64,000 nucleotides of DNA, taken from contig UCOA01000067.1 of NCBI GenBank assembly GCA_900474095.1, positions 1 to 64,000 on the forward strand, given 5' to 3'. The notes beneath the pieces are model-generated. The model was not told the DNA's origin and did no database searches. It saw nothing but the letters and a program-made list of their open reading frames with translations. Source of the DNA: Hyphomicrobiales bacterium (GTDB taxonomy: Bacteria; Pseudomonadota; Alphaproteobacteria; Rhizobiales; Rhizobiaceae). A program made the position numbers and the translations under genes. This document shows positions 44,113 to 54,364 of the stretch, one piece after another (position 1 is the stretch's first letter; every line of letters begins with the position of its first letter).

Positions 44113-44346
44113 TTAACGGCTCGGCTTCTTTTTTGGACCCGGCAGAAGGCCTTCTCGCTGCATCTGCTTGCGAACGTTCTTGCGTTGGCGGCTAATGGCC
44201 TCGGACTTCTGGCGCGCCTTCTTCACGGACGGCTTCTCATAGGCTTCCCGCAATCGCATTTCGCGGAAGACGCCCTCTCGCTGGAGCTTTTTCTTCAACA
44301 CGCGAAGCGCCTGATCAATGTTGTTATCGCGAACCAATACCTGCAT
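44113..44346 (-). CDS. rpsU: 30S ribosomal protein S21
   Basis: The protein has 77 residues and is complete. It begins [20 protein letters not shown] and continues [20 protein letters not shown] and [16 protein letters not shown], with a basic tail ending GPKKKPSR. This is the alphaproteobacterial S21 pattern. Rhizobia often carry more than one rpsU copy. It is the only housekeeping-type gene in this part of the window and may mark a chromosomal anchor beside the accessory DNA. Confidence 0.96.
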   Translation of the reverse strand: MQVLVRDNNIDQALRVLKKKLQREGVFREMRLREAYEKPSVKKARQKSEAISRQRKNVRKQMQREGLLPGPKKKPSR

Positions 44347-44538
44347 GGAAAACCTTTCGAAGCTTGCAGTCCTGAAGACGAAGCGCGCAATCTAACCCCT
44401 TCTCTGAAATTTGCTAGTCAGGCGGCGTCATCATTTTTCGCTATATTTCCAGCGAGGAAAAATTAGACTAAAGTCGTAACGCTGAAGATCGCATGAGACG
44501 ATCGAAGCGACCTGTTGTTGTCGTCCTTGGGAGGGATA

Positions 44539-44742
44539 ATGATGCAACATTTCACGACCACCATACCACCGAAAGATATCGCGCTGCTGCAGACCGTCCT
44601 TGATGCCTGGTGCAGCCAAAACAACATGCTTCGAAGCAAAGCCGAGAACGAGGCGAAGATCCTGATTTCCGAATACAAACGCGGAGTACGGTCTCAAATC
44701 GGTCTGGTCGATGCATTGGTCGCGGCAGATAACCGCCAATAA
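44539..44742 (+). CDS. Conserved hypothetical small protein
   Basis: The protein has 67 residues from the ATG at 44539 (a second ATG follows directly), with GGGAGGG just upstream. The sequence HFTTTIPPKDIALLQTVLDA then NMLRSKAENEAKILISEYKR is helical and soluble. I recall similar short proteins in rhizobia, without a known role. The strong ribosome site supports a real gene. Confidence 0.6.
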   Translation: MMQHFTTTIPPKDIALLQTVLDAWCSQNNMLRSKAENEAKILISEYKRGVRSQIGLVDALVAADNRQ

Positions 44743-45123
44743 TCGGCCTCGAACACATGTGCTCCGGTTGGACGGTCGTCGTAGTTTCGGCGATATCTGA
44801 CAGTCAGCCGGAATGCAGAAGGTAATTCCGCACCTCACCTTGAGCCCCTTTCTACTGCTCGCTCAATTTAGGGCCTGTTGACAAGGTCTGCAGCGGACAG
44901 TCGTGATCGCCCTGTTGCGAATGAAGGCATTGAGGGCGACTGCCGCGTTTTCGCAATCGAAAGCGGGATTACCGAAGCGGTGGAAAGCCTCTCCCAATTG
45001 GCGTTGGGCTTGTTCGTTATCCACGTCGGTGGACGAGCGTTCGGAGTCAGGCAGCCCTATGCATCTATGCTTGGATGATCTTTTAACGAAGTTGAACATA
45101 GGTTGCGGCGGCGGGGAACGCAT
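44743..45123. other. Gene-free gap with possible insertion-sequence debris
   Basis: I see no credible gene. GGGCCTGTTGACAAGG near 44870 resembles the outer end of some IS5-type elements. Given the IS5 remnant 600 bases on, this stretch may be part of an old insertion. That is inference, and I did not find the matching inverted end. Confidence 0.35.
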
Positions 45124-45507
45124 GTGTATCCTATCCTGGCCGATGTTCCAGCCGCTGAGATTGCTGCAGCCTACCTCGATGCTGTCTATCGCGATAATGC
45201 ACGAGCGGATTATTTCGGACTTTCACAGCACCAGTTCGTTGATGCTCTACAATCGAGCGGGTCGATATGGGCTCCGGATGGGGACGAGGCTTTTGATGAC
45301 GGAAGCCACGTTTTGCAGTTCGTCGTGGGAAGCTATGTGCGCATCGTCGCCTTCGTGAATACAGAATCGCCTGACGATTTATCTGGCACCATTAGCGAAC
45401 AGTGGATGGACCCCGATCTTTTCTATGGCATAGCTTCGGGTTGGAAGACACTATTCGCTATGGAACGAGCAAGTAGGTTGAAGGCCAATAGTCACTCGCT
45501 CACCTGA
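45124..45507 (+). CDS. Hypothetical protein, immunity-like
   Basis: The protein has about 127 residues from the GTG at 45124, which has GGGGAA upstream. A TTG seven codons earlier is an alternative. It is acidic and beta-rich (DALQSSGSIWAPDGDEAFDD, VLQFVVGSYVRIVAFVNTES), with no cysteines or membrane segments. The composition and the isolated position beside a dead insertion sequence resemble polymorphic-toxin immunity proteins. I cannot name a family and no toxin gene is adjacent. Confidence 0.5.
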   Translation: MYPILADVPAAEIAAAYLDAVYRDNARADYFGLSQHQFVDALQSSGSIWAPDGDEAFDDGSHVLQFVVGSYVRIVAFVNTESPDDLSGTISEQWMDPDLFYGIASGWKTLFAMERASRLKANSHSLT

Positions 45508-45539
45508 CGTGATCCTCGGATTCCCAAATCGCCAGGAAC

Positions 45540-45991
45540 ATGATTCAACGCTGCTTTTTGGAGGCGTTGGCGCGAGGCGATTTGAGTGACGTGGAATGGC
45601 GGATCGTAGAGCCGCTTTTGCGAGCAGAACATGGGCGCAAATCCCGCCCATCTTATGATAATCGGCAGTTTTTGAACGGTGTGCTGTATGTTCTGCCCAA
45701 TGGCGGGATATGTATGAACGTCATGGAAAATGGAACTCGGTGTATGTCCGCTTTCGTCGATGGGCGGAGCAACGGGTATGGGATGCCCTTCTGGAAACGC
45801 TCGTTGAATTAGGGCTGACGGACGACTGGCGACACTGCTCGACATCACCATTAGGAGGCCTTTGGTCGATCACGCGGCGGTTTTACGACGAAAATCCAGC
45901 CCGCTACGACAAAACTCGCAAATCCTTCGAGGCCTTCCTTGCCCTGGCCGCAGCCAAGATATGGCTACCTCACTTTGCCAACATGGCCTAG
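45540..45991 (+). mobile_element. IS5-family transposase remnant
   Basis: DLSDVEWRIVEPLLRAEHGR is the IS5 OrfA N-terminus. The frame then shifts where a small deletion removed the usual RTGCPW region, and continues as MYERHGKWNSVYVRFRRWAE. After LGLTDDW the whole catalytic core is missing, and the sequence jumps to the C-terminal ARYDKTRKSFEAFLALAAAK of OrfB. Only about 450 of some 850 bases remain, so it is dead. Confidence 0.8.
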
Positions 45992-46018
45992 TGCCCAGAT
46001 ATGCATGCCGCAACACGA

Positions 46019-46336
46019 TCAAGCCTTCGAAAATTGCTCGCCCTCAACCATCAGTCGATTGATCGCGGTTCCGAGGTCAAATGGCTGGTTTGCTTCAAGT
46101 ACGCCAGGATCCTGGATATTTTCAACGGCAGGAGCAGCCGGGCGGGCGTGGCGCAGGGCAGATCTTTCTCTGAGAAGGGCGCTGTAACGCCTGGCAACCT
46201 CCGACATCTCGATTTGCCCGGCGATCCATTCGTCGATCCAGGCATGGAAACGGTCGTCCTGTTCAACGGCGTGCCCAGCCTCACGCGCTCGTTGAAACGC
46301 ATTCTCCGCCGCTCGGCGCCTGACCTCAACTGACAT
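46019..46336 (-). CDS. Hypothetical small helical protein, possibly VbhA-like antitoxin
   Basis: The protein has 105 residues. It opens MSVEVRRRAAENAFQRAREA, and the block DDRFHAWIDEWIAGQIEMSE resembles the inhibitory helix region of VbhA-type antitoxins, which partner Fic enzymes. The match is by general pattern only and no Fic gene is adjacent. If correct it would be an orphan antitoxin. Otherwise it is an unrecognised conserved protein. It lies between the IS5 remnant and the sulfotransferase on the minus strand. Confidence 0.45.
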   Translation of the reverse strand: MSVEVRRRAAENAFQRAREAGHAVEQDDRFHAWIDEWIAGQIEMSEVARRYSALLRERSALRHARPAAPAVENIQDPGVLEANQPFDLGTAINRLMVEGEQFSKA

Positions 46337-46778
46337 CTATCCCTCGCATTGCACCTTCGCATGACGGAACATAGGCGTGGCCGTTCCGATTTCGACATTC
46401 ACAAATGTAGCTCCAAAAACAAGCAAACATCCATGGCCTAGTCCGTGTGACATCTTGGCGGAGTTGATAACTGGTCGCCCGCCAGGAAGTTCCCTGCGAG
46501 ATATCTACACCTACCACCGCTGCATGCTTGCTCCCGACAACCTCGAGTACGTAAACAGGCAATCTCAACCACAAGATACCGCAAATAAAGGCGCCGATTT
46601 GTTCGTTTGCCGGAAAAACACATCGTAATCGCCCTATCGGTAGCCGTTAAATGATGAAGGCTGGGGTGGGGTTGGAGTCTTCGGTTCATGCGAAGCGCAT
46701 CGCGCCTACACTGTGGGACTTGTCATGGTAGTCAACAGGCGGTTAAGGAATATCAGACAACAACAGGTGGTAGTCATC
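46337..46778. other. Gene-free gap before the sulfotransferase
   Basis: About 440 bases contain no convincing gene. The sulfotransferase promoter should lie in the last 150 bases. In-frame GTG (46713) and ATG (46725) codons here could extend that gene by about 20 residues. Confidence 0.45.
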
Positions 46779-47705
46779 TTGACGAAATTCATCCTACACA
46801 TCGGCACCCATAAAACCGGGACGACCGCAATCCAGGCTTTCCTTTCGGAAAATAGGGATTGTCTTCTCACTCAAAACATCGATTTCCCGTTGGTTGGCAG
46901 AATTCCGACAGGATCCCAAGCGCACCGCCACTTCTCCGCTTTATTCCGCGGGGTGGAAAGTGAGCATCCCGTGGACTTCGCGGACACAATATCGACTGGA
47001 TTGACTGAGGCGCCTGTCTGTATTCTATCGTCAGAGGATTTTTGGTTCTGTTGCAACCCGGATTCTGTTGATCGGGCGCATCGCTTAATCGGTAAAGATG
47101 CCAGGGTCGTCTGCTACCTTCGAGAACCAGTTTCCCACCTAATATCGATGTATAAAGAGGGTTTAAAAGCGGGGGGAGCAGATTTTCCGGAAGAGTTCAT
47201 CAATCGATATTATAAGGGATTAGTTTCCAGGGGCAAGTATAGTTATTATAGGTATGAAGAAAATCTTTCATATTGGCGAGCGCATTGGCAAGTGACAGTT
47301 GTGCCTTACGTGGTGGGAGGCAATGTCGTAGCTGACTTTTTGAGCCATTGTGGGGTCGACGCAGATATGTCGAAGATGACTTGGCCTGGCAAGCAGAATG
47401 AAGCCATGTCGGACGTCGACGCGATGCTTCTCATGCGGGTCAATCGAATGCTCGCCGAGGGAGCGATTAATCAACAGCAGCGAACGCGTTACAGGAAGCA
47501 GATCCACGCCCACTCGCATCGCCTGGCGAGTGAGCTTGAGGGGTTGCTTGTCACGGCTGAGTTGGACACCAGTAGCTTTAAGCAGGCGTTTTGGGCTGAG
47601 AACCGAGAATTTACCTCTATGTTCGATCACATACCCGACAGAGTGGCTCACGCGGTTGATATTAATCTGTCGGATCGGGACATTCTTTCCGCCATGACAA
47701 GATAA
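46779..47705 (+). CDS. Sulfotransferase family protein
   Basis: The protein has 308 residues from the TTG at 46779. This start puts the conserved strand KFILHIGTHKTGTTAIQAFL at the N-terminus and has AGGTGG upstream, but an earlier GTG or ATG is possible. GTHKTGTT is the 5'-phosphosulfate loop for PAPS, and VVCYLREPVSHLISMYKEG is the 3'-phosphate-binding block. It probably sulfates a surface glycan. The APS kinase gene 190 bases downstream would supply PAPS. The gene is AT-richer than its surroundings, suggesting transfer. Confidence 0.82.
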   Translation: MTKFILHIGTHKTGTTAIQAFLSENRDCLLTQNIDFPLVGRIPTGSQAHRHFSALFRGVESEHPVDFADTISTGLTEAPVCILSSEDFWFCCNPDSVDRAHRLIGKDARVVCYLREPVSHLISMYKEGLKAGGADFPEEFINRYYKGLVSRGKYSYYRYEENLSYWRAHWQVTVVPYVVGGNVVADFLSHCGVDADMSKMTWPGKQNEAMSDVDAMLLMRVNRMLAEGAINQQQRTRYRKQIHAHSHRLASELEGLLVTAELDTSSFKQAFWAENREFTSMFDHIPDRVAHAVDINLSDRDILSAMTR

Positions 47706-47897
47706 GGAACGGCTTCACTGCCGCCCTCCTTGATGAGCTCGCTTGGCTCGGACAGTTCGGTCGACGGACGCTTGAGGGTTGGATGGGATAGGCGAGATTT
47801 TTCCCGAGTCCACAATGCTTCTTCCTAACCTTGGTGACGCTCGACGTCATCTTCATATCAACGGCTGTCTGAACGCCTCTTGTCTGACGAGCCCAAG

Positions 47898-48554
47898 ATG
47901 ATCATTATGGAATACGATATCAAAAATGAGAGTGTCCAATTGTCCCGCGATAATATTTACTGTCGAACTTTTTCCGTGACCAGGGATGCTCGGGAACTTC
48001 TGAACGGTCATCCGAGCGGAGTGGTCTGGCTCACGGGCCTCTCGGGAGCGGGAAAGTCCTCCCTCGCCGACAGTTTAGAAAGCAAACTTCACGTGCTGGG
48101 TAAGCGCACATACGTGCTCGACGGTGACAATGTCAGGCATGGCCTAAACAAAGATCTGGATTTTACGGAAGCTGGCCGTGACGAAAATATCAGACGTGTA
48201 GCTGAAGTGGCCAAGCTAATGATGGACGCCGGGTTGATCGTGATTACCGCCTTTATATCGCCATTCCGCGATGAGCGTGAGATGGCGCGAACTTTGATCG
48301 GCGCGGAGAATTTCGTCGAAGTGTACCTTAGCACTCCGCTTAGCGTATGCGAGGAACGTGACTCGAAAGGGCTGTACAAGTTGGCACGCGCGGGGCGCAT
48401 TCAACAGATGACGGGCATAACGAGTGCCTACGAAATACCCGAGCAGCCCGCGTTTGTTGCAGATATGTCCTCGGAAACGGCTGACCACGCCAGTGAGCGG
48501 CTGCTTGCGTCCCTTTGGATTTGCCGAGGCGGCGTGACGGGAGCAGATGACTGA
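47898..48554 (+). CDS. cysC: Adenylylsulfate kinase
   Basis: The protein has 218 residues. Walker A is GLSGAGKSSLADSLE, followed by VLDGDNVRHGLNKDLDFTEA and IRRVAEVAKLM, with ISPFRDEREMAR and GRIQQMTGITSAYEIPEQPA completing the APS kinase pattern. It phosphorylates APS to PAPS. It is a stand-alone kinase, not fused to a sulfurylase, and no cysD or cysN is in the window. Such dedicated copies accompany sulfated surface polymers or Nod factors in rhizobia. The start could be ATG 47898 or 47907, or TTG 47880. Confidence 0.92.
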   Translation: MIIMEYDIKNESVQLSRDNIYCRTFSVTRDARELLNGHPSGVVWLTGLSGAGKSSLADSLESKLHVLGKRTYVLDGDNVRHGLNKDLDFTEAGRDENIRRVAEVAKLMMDAGLIVITAFISPFRDEREMARTLIGAENFVEVYLSTPLSVCEERDSKGLYKLARAGRIQQMTGITSAYEIPEQPAFVADMSSETADHASERLLASLWICRGGVTGADD

Positions 48555-48694
48555 TATGAAGTCTTTCCGGGAGATCTGCGCATCCAAGGGGTTGGCTGTG
48601 GGTGTGATGCGCGCAACAACACATCGGCGATACGGATGACGCGCTATGGCGCTATGGGCGCGTCGGTGGCGTCGTTCGTCATGCGAGTGGCTAC

Positions 48695-49057
48695 CTATGA
48701 GGTCGGCCGCTCCAAATCGCGGGCGTTTTTGATGATCACCTCGATCTTCGAGTCCATTACAATGCGCAGATCTCGTATCATACCGGCCGCTTCGAGGAGA
48801 CCGGCGCGGACGTCTGCATCAGGTCTATTACCGACCGATCCGGCCAAGGCGCCCATGGCGACCAGTGAATCGGCCGCCGAGCCGGATTGGGGAAATCCAA
48901 CGACATCCCGCATGCTCCGGATTGTCGCAATAGCCCGCTTCAACAGCCTACCCCTCTCCACAGGCGGCAGCTTTACGACCTCATTGGCGGCACGAACCAG
49001 CTCTGCGATGAAATCGGTGGTCGCGGTCATTGGCGAAGGCTCATGCTCCTCGAACAC
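48695..49057 (-). CDS. Conserved hypothetical protein
   Basis: The protein has up to 120 residues and no name I can give. It is helical and amphipathic (FIAELVRAANEVVKLPPVER, LLEAAGMIRDLRIVMDSK). GTG 49057 directly follows the upstream stop, and ATG 49030 (MTATTDFIAEL) is an alternative start. With the 49058-49264 gene it forms a two-gene minus-strand unit. The tight spacing and clean codon pattern support coding. The function is unknown. Confidence 0.5.
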   Translation of the reverse strand: MFEEHEPSPMTATTDFIAELVRAANEVVKLPPVERGRLLKRAIATIRSMRDVVGFPQSGSAADSLVAMGALAGSVGNRPDADVRAGLLEAAGMIRDLRIVMDSKIEVIIKNARDLERPTS

Positions 49058-49264
49058 TCATTCCGAAACAAGACCGTCAAATATCTCGAGCATCGCATCG
49101 CTGATTGCTTTTCCGAGCTCCGCGGCGGTTGCGGCAAGGGCCTCTTCGTTCATATCACGTGCCGCGATCGCAAAGGAAGCACCTTCTGTCGTCACGATTT
49201 CCTGCGCGCGCTGAAAAGCCCAAAGTGCAAAATCACTGCGACTGCCAATTTCTGTCGTTTCCAC
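49058..49264 (-). CDS. Conserved hypothetical small protein
   Basis: The protein has 68 residues and starts at GTG with AGGAG six bases upstream. The sequence FALWAFQRAQEIVTTEGASF then LAATAAELGKAISDAMLEIF is helical and soluble. It lies immediately before the 48695-49057 gene. I recognise no family. Confidence 0.5.
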   Translation of the reverse strand: METTEIGSRSDFALWAFQRAQEIVTTEGASFAIAARDMNEEALAATAAELGKAISDAMLEIFDGLVSE

Positions 49265-49479
49265 GCGTTACTCCTGTTTTGTTTTGATGACGGGCTTATC
49301 CACCCCAGCGCTCAACCACAACTATCGTGAACGAATTTTGCTTCGTGACCAGTTTCGCGAACCTGAACCTCGCGGTTCAGCCGAACGGCATGGCTTCGAT
49401 CCCTATGGCCGCCGACGGTCCTTTTCCCGGCGCCGTTTTTCGAACTAGCGCTCGGGCAGCGCGACGACAAGACTTGAAC

Positions 49480-49510
49480 GCCAGCCTTTTGCAGGAGCGC
49501 TGGCTTTTTT
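49480..49510 (+). terminator. GCCAGC/GCTGGC hairpin followed by six T
   Basis: GCCAGC at 49480-49485 pairs with GCTGGC at 49499-49504 across a 13-base loop, and TTTTTT follows. This is an intrinsic terminator pattern reading on the plus strand, just past the 3' end of the GntR gene on the opposite strand. It may block read-through into the catabolic island's last gene. The loop is long, so confidence is moderate. Confidence 0.45.
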
Positions 49511-49521
49511 GTTCAGGGCGG

Positions 49522-50280
49522 TCAGAACGAAAGATCGAGGACGCGGTCCTCGAAGAGGCGGTTGCGGGAGCCTTCGAGATGAAGTCGCATCGCCCTTTCC
49601 GCATCCTCCGCGCGGCCATCGGCAATCGCCCGATAGATTGCGTTGTGCTCCTCGAAGACTTTCTCCAGGCCGAGCCTCGGTCCCATCAGCGACAGGCCAT
49701 GCAGATGCATACCGACAGCGATGTGCGGTTTGAGGGCCTCGATCGAAGCCGTATAGTAGTGATTGTTGGCCGCTTCGGTGACGCATCGATGGAACACGAA
49801 ATCCGCGTCGGTGCGATGAAGCTGGTGGCTCGTCGCCTCGCGCAGATCGGCAAGGGCAGCAGCAATCTTCTGGAGGGCAGCTTCGTCGCGTCGCTGAGCG
49901 GCGAAAAACGCCGCCGCGGGCTCGATCGTGAGGCGAAACTCGTAACAACGCTGGATGTCGGCGATCGTCTTGACCGGCGAATAGGCGAGATGCGTTGCAG
50001 GCGACGCCTGTGCACTGACGAAGGTGCCGGCGCCCTGCCGCGAATAGACCATGCCTTCTTCGCGCAGACGACCAAGCGCGTCCCGAACGATGGGCCGGGA
50101 GACCCCCATCATCGCGGCAAGTTCGTGTTCCCCCGGCAGGCGGGAGTCCGGCGGGTAGTTGCCGGAGCGGATGCGCTCGCGCAATTGATCGAAGACGCGG
50201 TCAACCAGCCGGACTGATTTCCCTCGCTCTGGTTTGGCGGCCTGGCCGGGCTCTCCGATTGAGGGGGCATCTTGCGCCAT
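49522..50280 (-). CDS. GntR-family regulator, FadR subfamily
   Basis: The protein has 252 residues. A winged-helix domain (IRSGNYPPDSRLPGEHELAA, GVSRPIVRDALGRLREEGMV) is followed by an FCD/FadR-type helical sensor (YEFRLTIEPAAAFFAAQRRD, DADFVFHRCVTEAANNHYY, VFEEHNAIYRAIADGRAEDA). Asp and His residues in these blocks fit the FCD metal site. It is the last gene of the minus-strand transporter unit and probably represses the island until a sugar acid appears. The ATG at 50280 is chosen, because upstream residues look non-coding. Confidence 0.9.
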   Translation of the reverse strand: MAQDAPSIGEPGQAAKPERGKSVRLVDRVFDQLRERIRSGNYPPDSRLPGEHELAAMMGVSRPIVRDALGRLREEGMVYSRQGAGTFVSAQASPATHLAYSPVKTIADIQRCYEFRLTIEPAAAFFAAQRRDEAALQKIAAALADLREATSHQLHRTDADFVFHRCVTEAANNHYYTASIEALKPHIAVGMHLHGLSLMGPRLGLEKVFEEHNAIYRAIADGRAEDAERAMRLHLEGSRNRLFEDRVLDLSF

Positions 50281-50285
50281 TTTCT

Positions 50286-51389
50286 TCACCACGCCTGTTT
50301 TTCGCTCCTTGCCCCGTCGGACGTCCTCTGGCTTAGCAGATTCTCCGGAACGAGTTTTAGCAAAGAATTGATATTGCCGAAGCCCCCCGATTTTACGGCA
50401 CAACGGATTGTACGGCCATGCGGATCCTTTATCTCGAACCAGGGGATGCCGGCCTCGATCTCGCCCCTCGGGATCAGCACAGTGGCGCCGAGTCGCTTCA
50501 GGATGGCAAGCGCGGTATCGCCGCCGCCCATCATGATCATCTCCGGCTGTGTCCGTTCAACCGTTGTGCAGATACCCTCTGCAAAGTGCGCTGCGACCGT
50601 TTCGGGCGGGGCTGACTGGTCTCCGCAACATCGTGCCAGCGCAGGAAGCTGAGTGATGGCGCCAGGCAGTAGTTCGCCAGCCGGCGCGTCGGCGATTAAG
50701 ACGAGCCGACATGTGTTGGCAATATGCTCGATCTGTGCGCTCGTGATCGGATCACGCGATCCGAAGGCAAACAGGGTCTTTGCGGACGGTGCAAACGTTG
50801 CGGGCGCTGACACCGATTTTGCCAGAGACCGGGCAAAGGCGCCGCCAAGCCCGCGCGCGCCGACGGCGACGGTCGTGGTCCAATCGGTGCGACGCACCAG
50901 ATCGTCCAGTTCGTCATCGCTGGATGTGTCGCAAATGTCTACCGAAAAGAAATTGGGCGGAAATATCGGCCGAATTGGTAAAGGCGTTGCCACGCCGCGG
51001 CCCGTGACCGCGCCGTTCACCGTGAAGCGCTGCTGATCGGGAATGGCGGGCGCAACTGTGATTGTTCCGCGGTCCGTTGCACTGGCGAGCGCGATGCTTT
51101 CGGCGGCGACGTTGCCCTTCAGTCGGGAATCGATCTTCTTGAAGAGAATAAGAGAGGTTTCTGCGCCGATCGATGCAGCAACAGCATCGATCCTCGCTGC
51201 GGCTTCATCCGCCGAAAAGGCACGCGACGCCGTGTTGACCACGAGGACATCGGGGCTGCCAGCCAATGCCTCGGCCAGCGCCTCTATGTCGATCGCCACC
51301 GCCACGGTGAGACCGGCCTCGACAAAAGGCGTGCCGGTATCGAGCGCACCCGTCAGGTCGTCGGCGATGATGGCGACTTGCAGCGTCAT
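50286..51389 (-). CDS. Four-carbon acid sugar kinase (DUF1537 family)
   Basis: The protein has 367 residues. VAIIADDLTGALDTGTPFVE is the N-terminal signature, KKIDSRLKGNVAAE the second conserved block, and IMMGGGDTALAILKRLGA and VKSGGFGN the C-terminal nucleotide-binding motifs. Known members phosphorylate D-threonate, D-erythronate or 3-oxo-tetronates (DtnK, DenK, OtnK). It shares an ATGA overlap with the ATPase gene upstream. A PdxA2-like enzyme at 61077 would act on the product, as in the D-threonate pathway. Confidence 0.9.
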   Translation of the reverse strand: MTLQVAIIADDLTGALDTGTPFVEAGLTVAVAIDIEALAEALAGSPDVLVVNTASRAFSADEAAARIDAVAASIGAETSLILFKKIDSRLKGNVAAESIALASATDRGTITVAPAIPDQQRFTVNGAVTGRGVATPLPIRPIFPPNFFSVDICDTSSDDELDDLVRRTDWTTTVAVGARGLGGAFARSLAKSVSAPATFAPSAKTLFAFGSRDPITSAQIEHIANTCRLVLIADAPAGELLPGAITQLPALARCCGDQSAPPETVAAHFAEGICTTVERTQPEMIMMGGGDTALAILKRLGATVLIPRGEIEAGIPWFEIKDPHGRTIRCAVKSGGFGNINSLLKLVPENLLSQRTSDGARSEKQAW

Positions 51390-52377
51390 CCAGGCAATCC
51401 CTCGGTGACGGCATGACAGGCAACCATGTGACCGGGACGGGCCTCGCGCCATTCGGGCACGACCTTGCCGCAGACCTCCATGGCAATCGGGCAGCGGGTA
51501 TGGAAGCGACAACCCGAAGGTGGTGATAGCGGGCTCGGCACGTCGCCCTGCAAAATCTGCCGCTTGCGGCTGCGCTCGTGGGCGGGATCGGCTTCCGGCA
51601 CGGCCGAAAGAAGCGCCTTGGTATAGGGGTGCAGCGGATGCTCGAACAGTTCCTCGCGCGTCGCCAGTTCTGCCAGGCGACCGAGATACATGACGCCGAC
51701 CCGATCGCTGATATGGCGGACCACCGCAAGGTCATGGGCGATGAAGAGGTAGGTCAGTCCATATTTCTGCTGCAGATCCAGAAGCAGGTTGATGATCTGT
51801 GCCTGAACGGAAACGTCGAGCGCCGAGATTGCCTCGTCGCAGACGATGAATTTCGGCTGGCAGGCAAGGGCGCGGGCGATCGCCACGCGCTGACGCTGCC
51901 CGCCGGACAGTTCGTGCGGGTAGCGCGAGGCGAAGCGTGGTGGCAGACCGACATCGGCGAGCAGTTCGGAAATCTTCTGCGGCAGTTCCGCCTTGGTCGC
52001 GAGCTTGTGGAAGAGGATCGGCTCGCCGACAGCCTCGCCGATGGTCATGCGCGGGTTGAGCGTCGAATAGGGGTCCTGGAAGACGATCTGAAGCTGACGC
52101 CGATAGGGGCGCATCGCTTTTTCATCGAGCTCGACGATGTTCCTTCCCTGATAGATGACCTTGCCTCCGGTCGCCTTGTGCAGGTTGAGAAGCGTGAAGC
52201 CGGTGGTCGACTTGCCGCAGCCGGATTCGCCGACGAGGCTCAGGGTTTCGCCTTCAAGTATTTCGAAGTTGACGTCGTCCAACGCATGCACGGTCGCCGC
52301 ACGCTCGCCGAAGGCGCCAAGCCGGACGTGGAAATGTTTGACCAGATTTTCGATGCGCATCAGCGGTTGGGCACCCA

Positions 52378-52378
<1 letters not shown>
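51386..52378 (-). CDS. Dipeptide/oligopeptide-type ABC transporter ATPase (DppF/OppF-like)
   Basis: The protein has 330 residues. Walker A is GESGCGKSTTG, the signature LSGGQRQRVAIARAL and the Walker B region FIVCDEAISALD. The C-terminal RFHTRCPIAMEVC is the cysteine motif of OppF-type subunits. The start is the ATG in TGATG at the end of the partner ATPase gene. It energises uptake by the permeases upstream. Transport of a sugar acid or oligosaccharide rather than a peptide is inferred from the metabolic genes. Confidence 0.93.
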
Positions 52379-53399
<1,021 letters not shown>

Positions 53400-53403
<4 letters not shown>

Positions 53404-54362
53404 TTCGCTCCGCGCGGATTGAGGGCATCGTTGAGACCATCGCCGAGGAACGAGAAGGCGACAGAGGCAAGACCGAGGACGGCGGCGGGGGCAGCCAGCA
53501 GATGCGGATAGTGCTGCCAGACGCGCAGGCCGTCGGAGATCATGTTGCCCCAGCTCGGGGTAGGCGGGTTCACCCCGACGCCGAGGAACGAGAAGGCACT
53601 TTCAAGCACCATGGCCGTACCAAGACCGGCACTGACGGCAACGATCAGCGGTCCCAGCGCATTCGGCACCACATAGCGCATGAGGATGATGCGGTTGGTG
53701 AGGCCAAGCGCCTGCGCTGCGGTAATATAGGGCCGCGAGCGGATCGACAGGACCTGCGCGCGAACGAGGCGCGCATAGGGCGGCCAGGAAATCAGCGCCA
53801 TCGAGCCGAAGACGAGCAGGAAATCGACCCAGACCGTTTCTCGATAGATCGGGTTCAGCGTCACCAGATACCGGCCCTCCATCCAGCTGGAGATCGGCGA
53901 CTTCAGCGAGGCATTGATGACGACGACCAGCAAAAGGTTGGGGATCGACATGGTCATGTCGGTCAGCCACATGACGATCTTGTCGAGCAGGCCACCGAAG
54001 AAGCCTGCCATCGCGCCGAGAGAAACGCCAATGAGAACGGCGATGAAGGTGACGACGACGGCCACGAGAAAAGCGGTTCGCGTGCCATAGACGACGCGGC
54101 TGAACACGTCGCGGCCGAGATCGTCCGTGCCGAAAAGATGCGACATCGAGGGCGCGAGGTTGCGCGCGCTCAGGTCCTGGCTGAGGAAGTCATAGGGCGT
54201 AAGGTATGGGCCAAAAGCCGCGGTGAAGGCGAGGATGACGACGACCATAAGGCCGAAGACGGCAAGCCGGTTGCGGCGCAGCCGGTGCCATGCGTCGCGC
54301 CACAGGCTGACGGGCGGCTCAACATCGGTTTCGGCAGGGGTGGTCACGGGAACGACGGACAT
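53400..54362 (-). CDS. ABC transporter permease, DppC type
   Basis: The protein has 320 residues with an N-terminal cytoplasmic stretch and about six membrane helices (LAVFGLMVVVILAFTAAFG first). DVFSRVVYGTRTAFLVAVVV and the EAA-loop ITAAQALGLTNRIILMRYVV are typical of OppC/DppC subunits. It overlaps the DppD-type gene and lies two bases after the DppB-type gene. Confidence 0.93.
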
Positions 54363-54364
54363 GG

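Noticed and set aside
43733-44116. A 127-codon plus-strand frame between the GSCFA pseudogene and rpsU
   Set aside because: It has no motif and no ribosome site and overlaps the rpsU end.
46377-46628. An 83-codon plus-strand frame before the sulfotransferase
   Set aside because: The composition looks random, no homologous motif is visible, and no ribosome site precedes it.
49327-50217. A 296-codon plus-strand frame opposite the GntR gene
   Set aside because: The minus strand encodes a clear GntR/FadR protein with all motifs, and this frame is its shadow.
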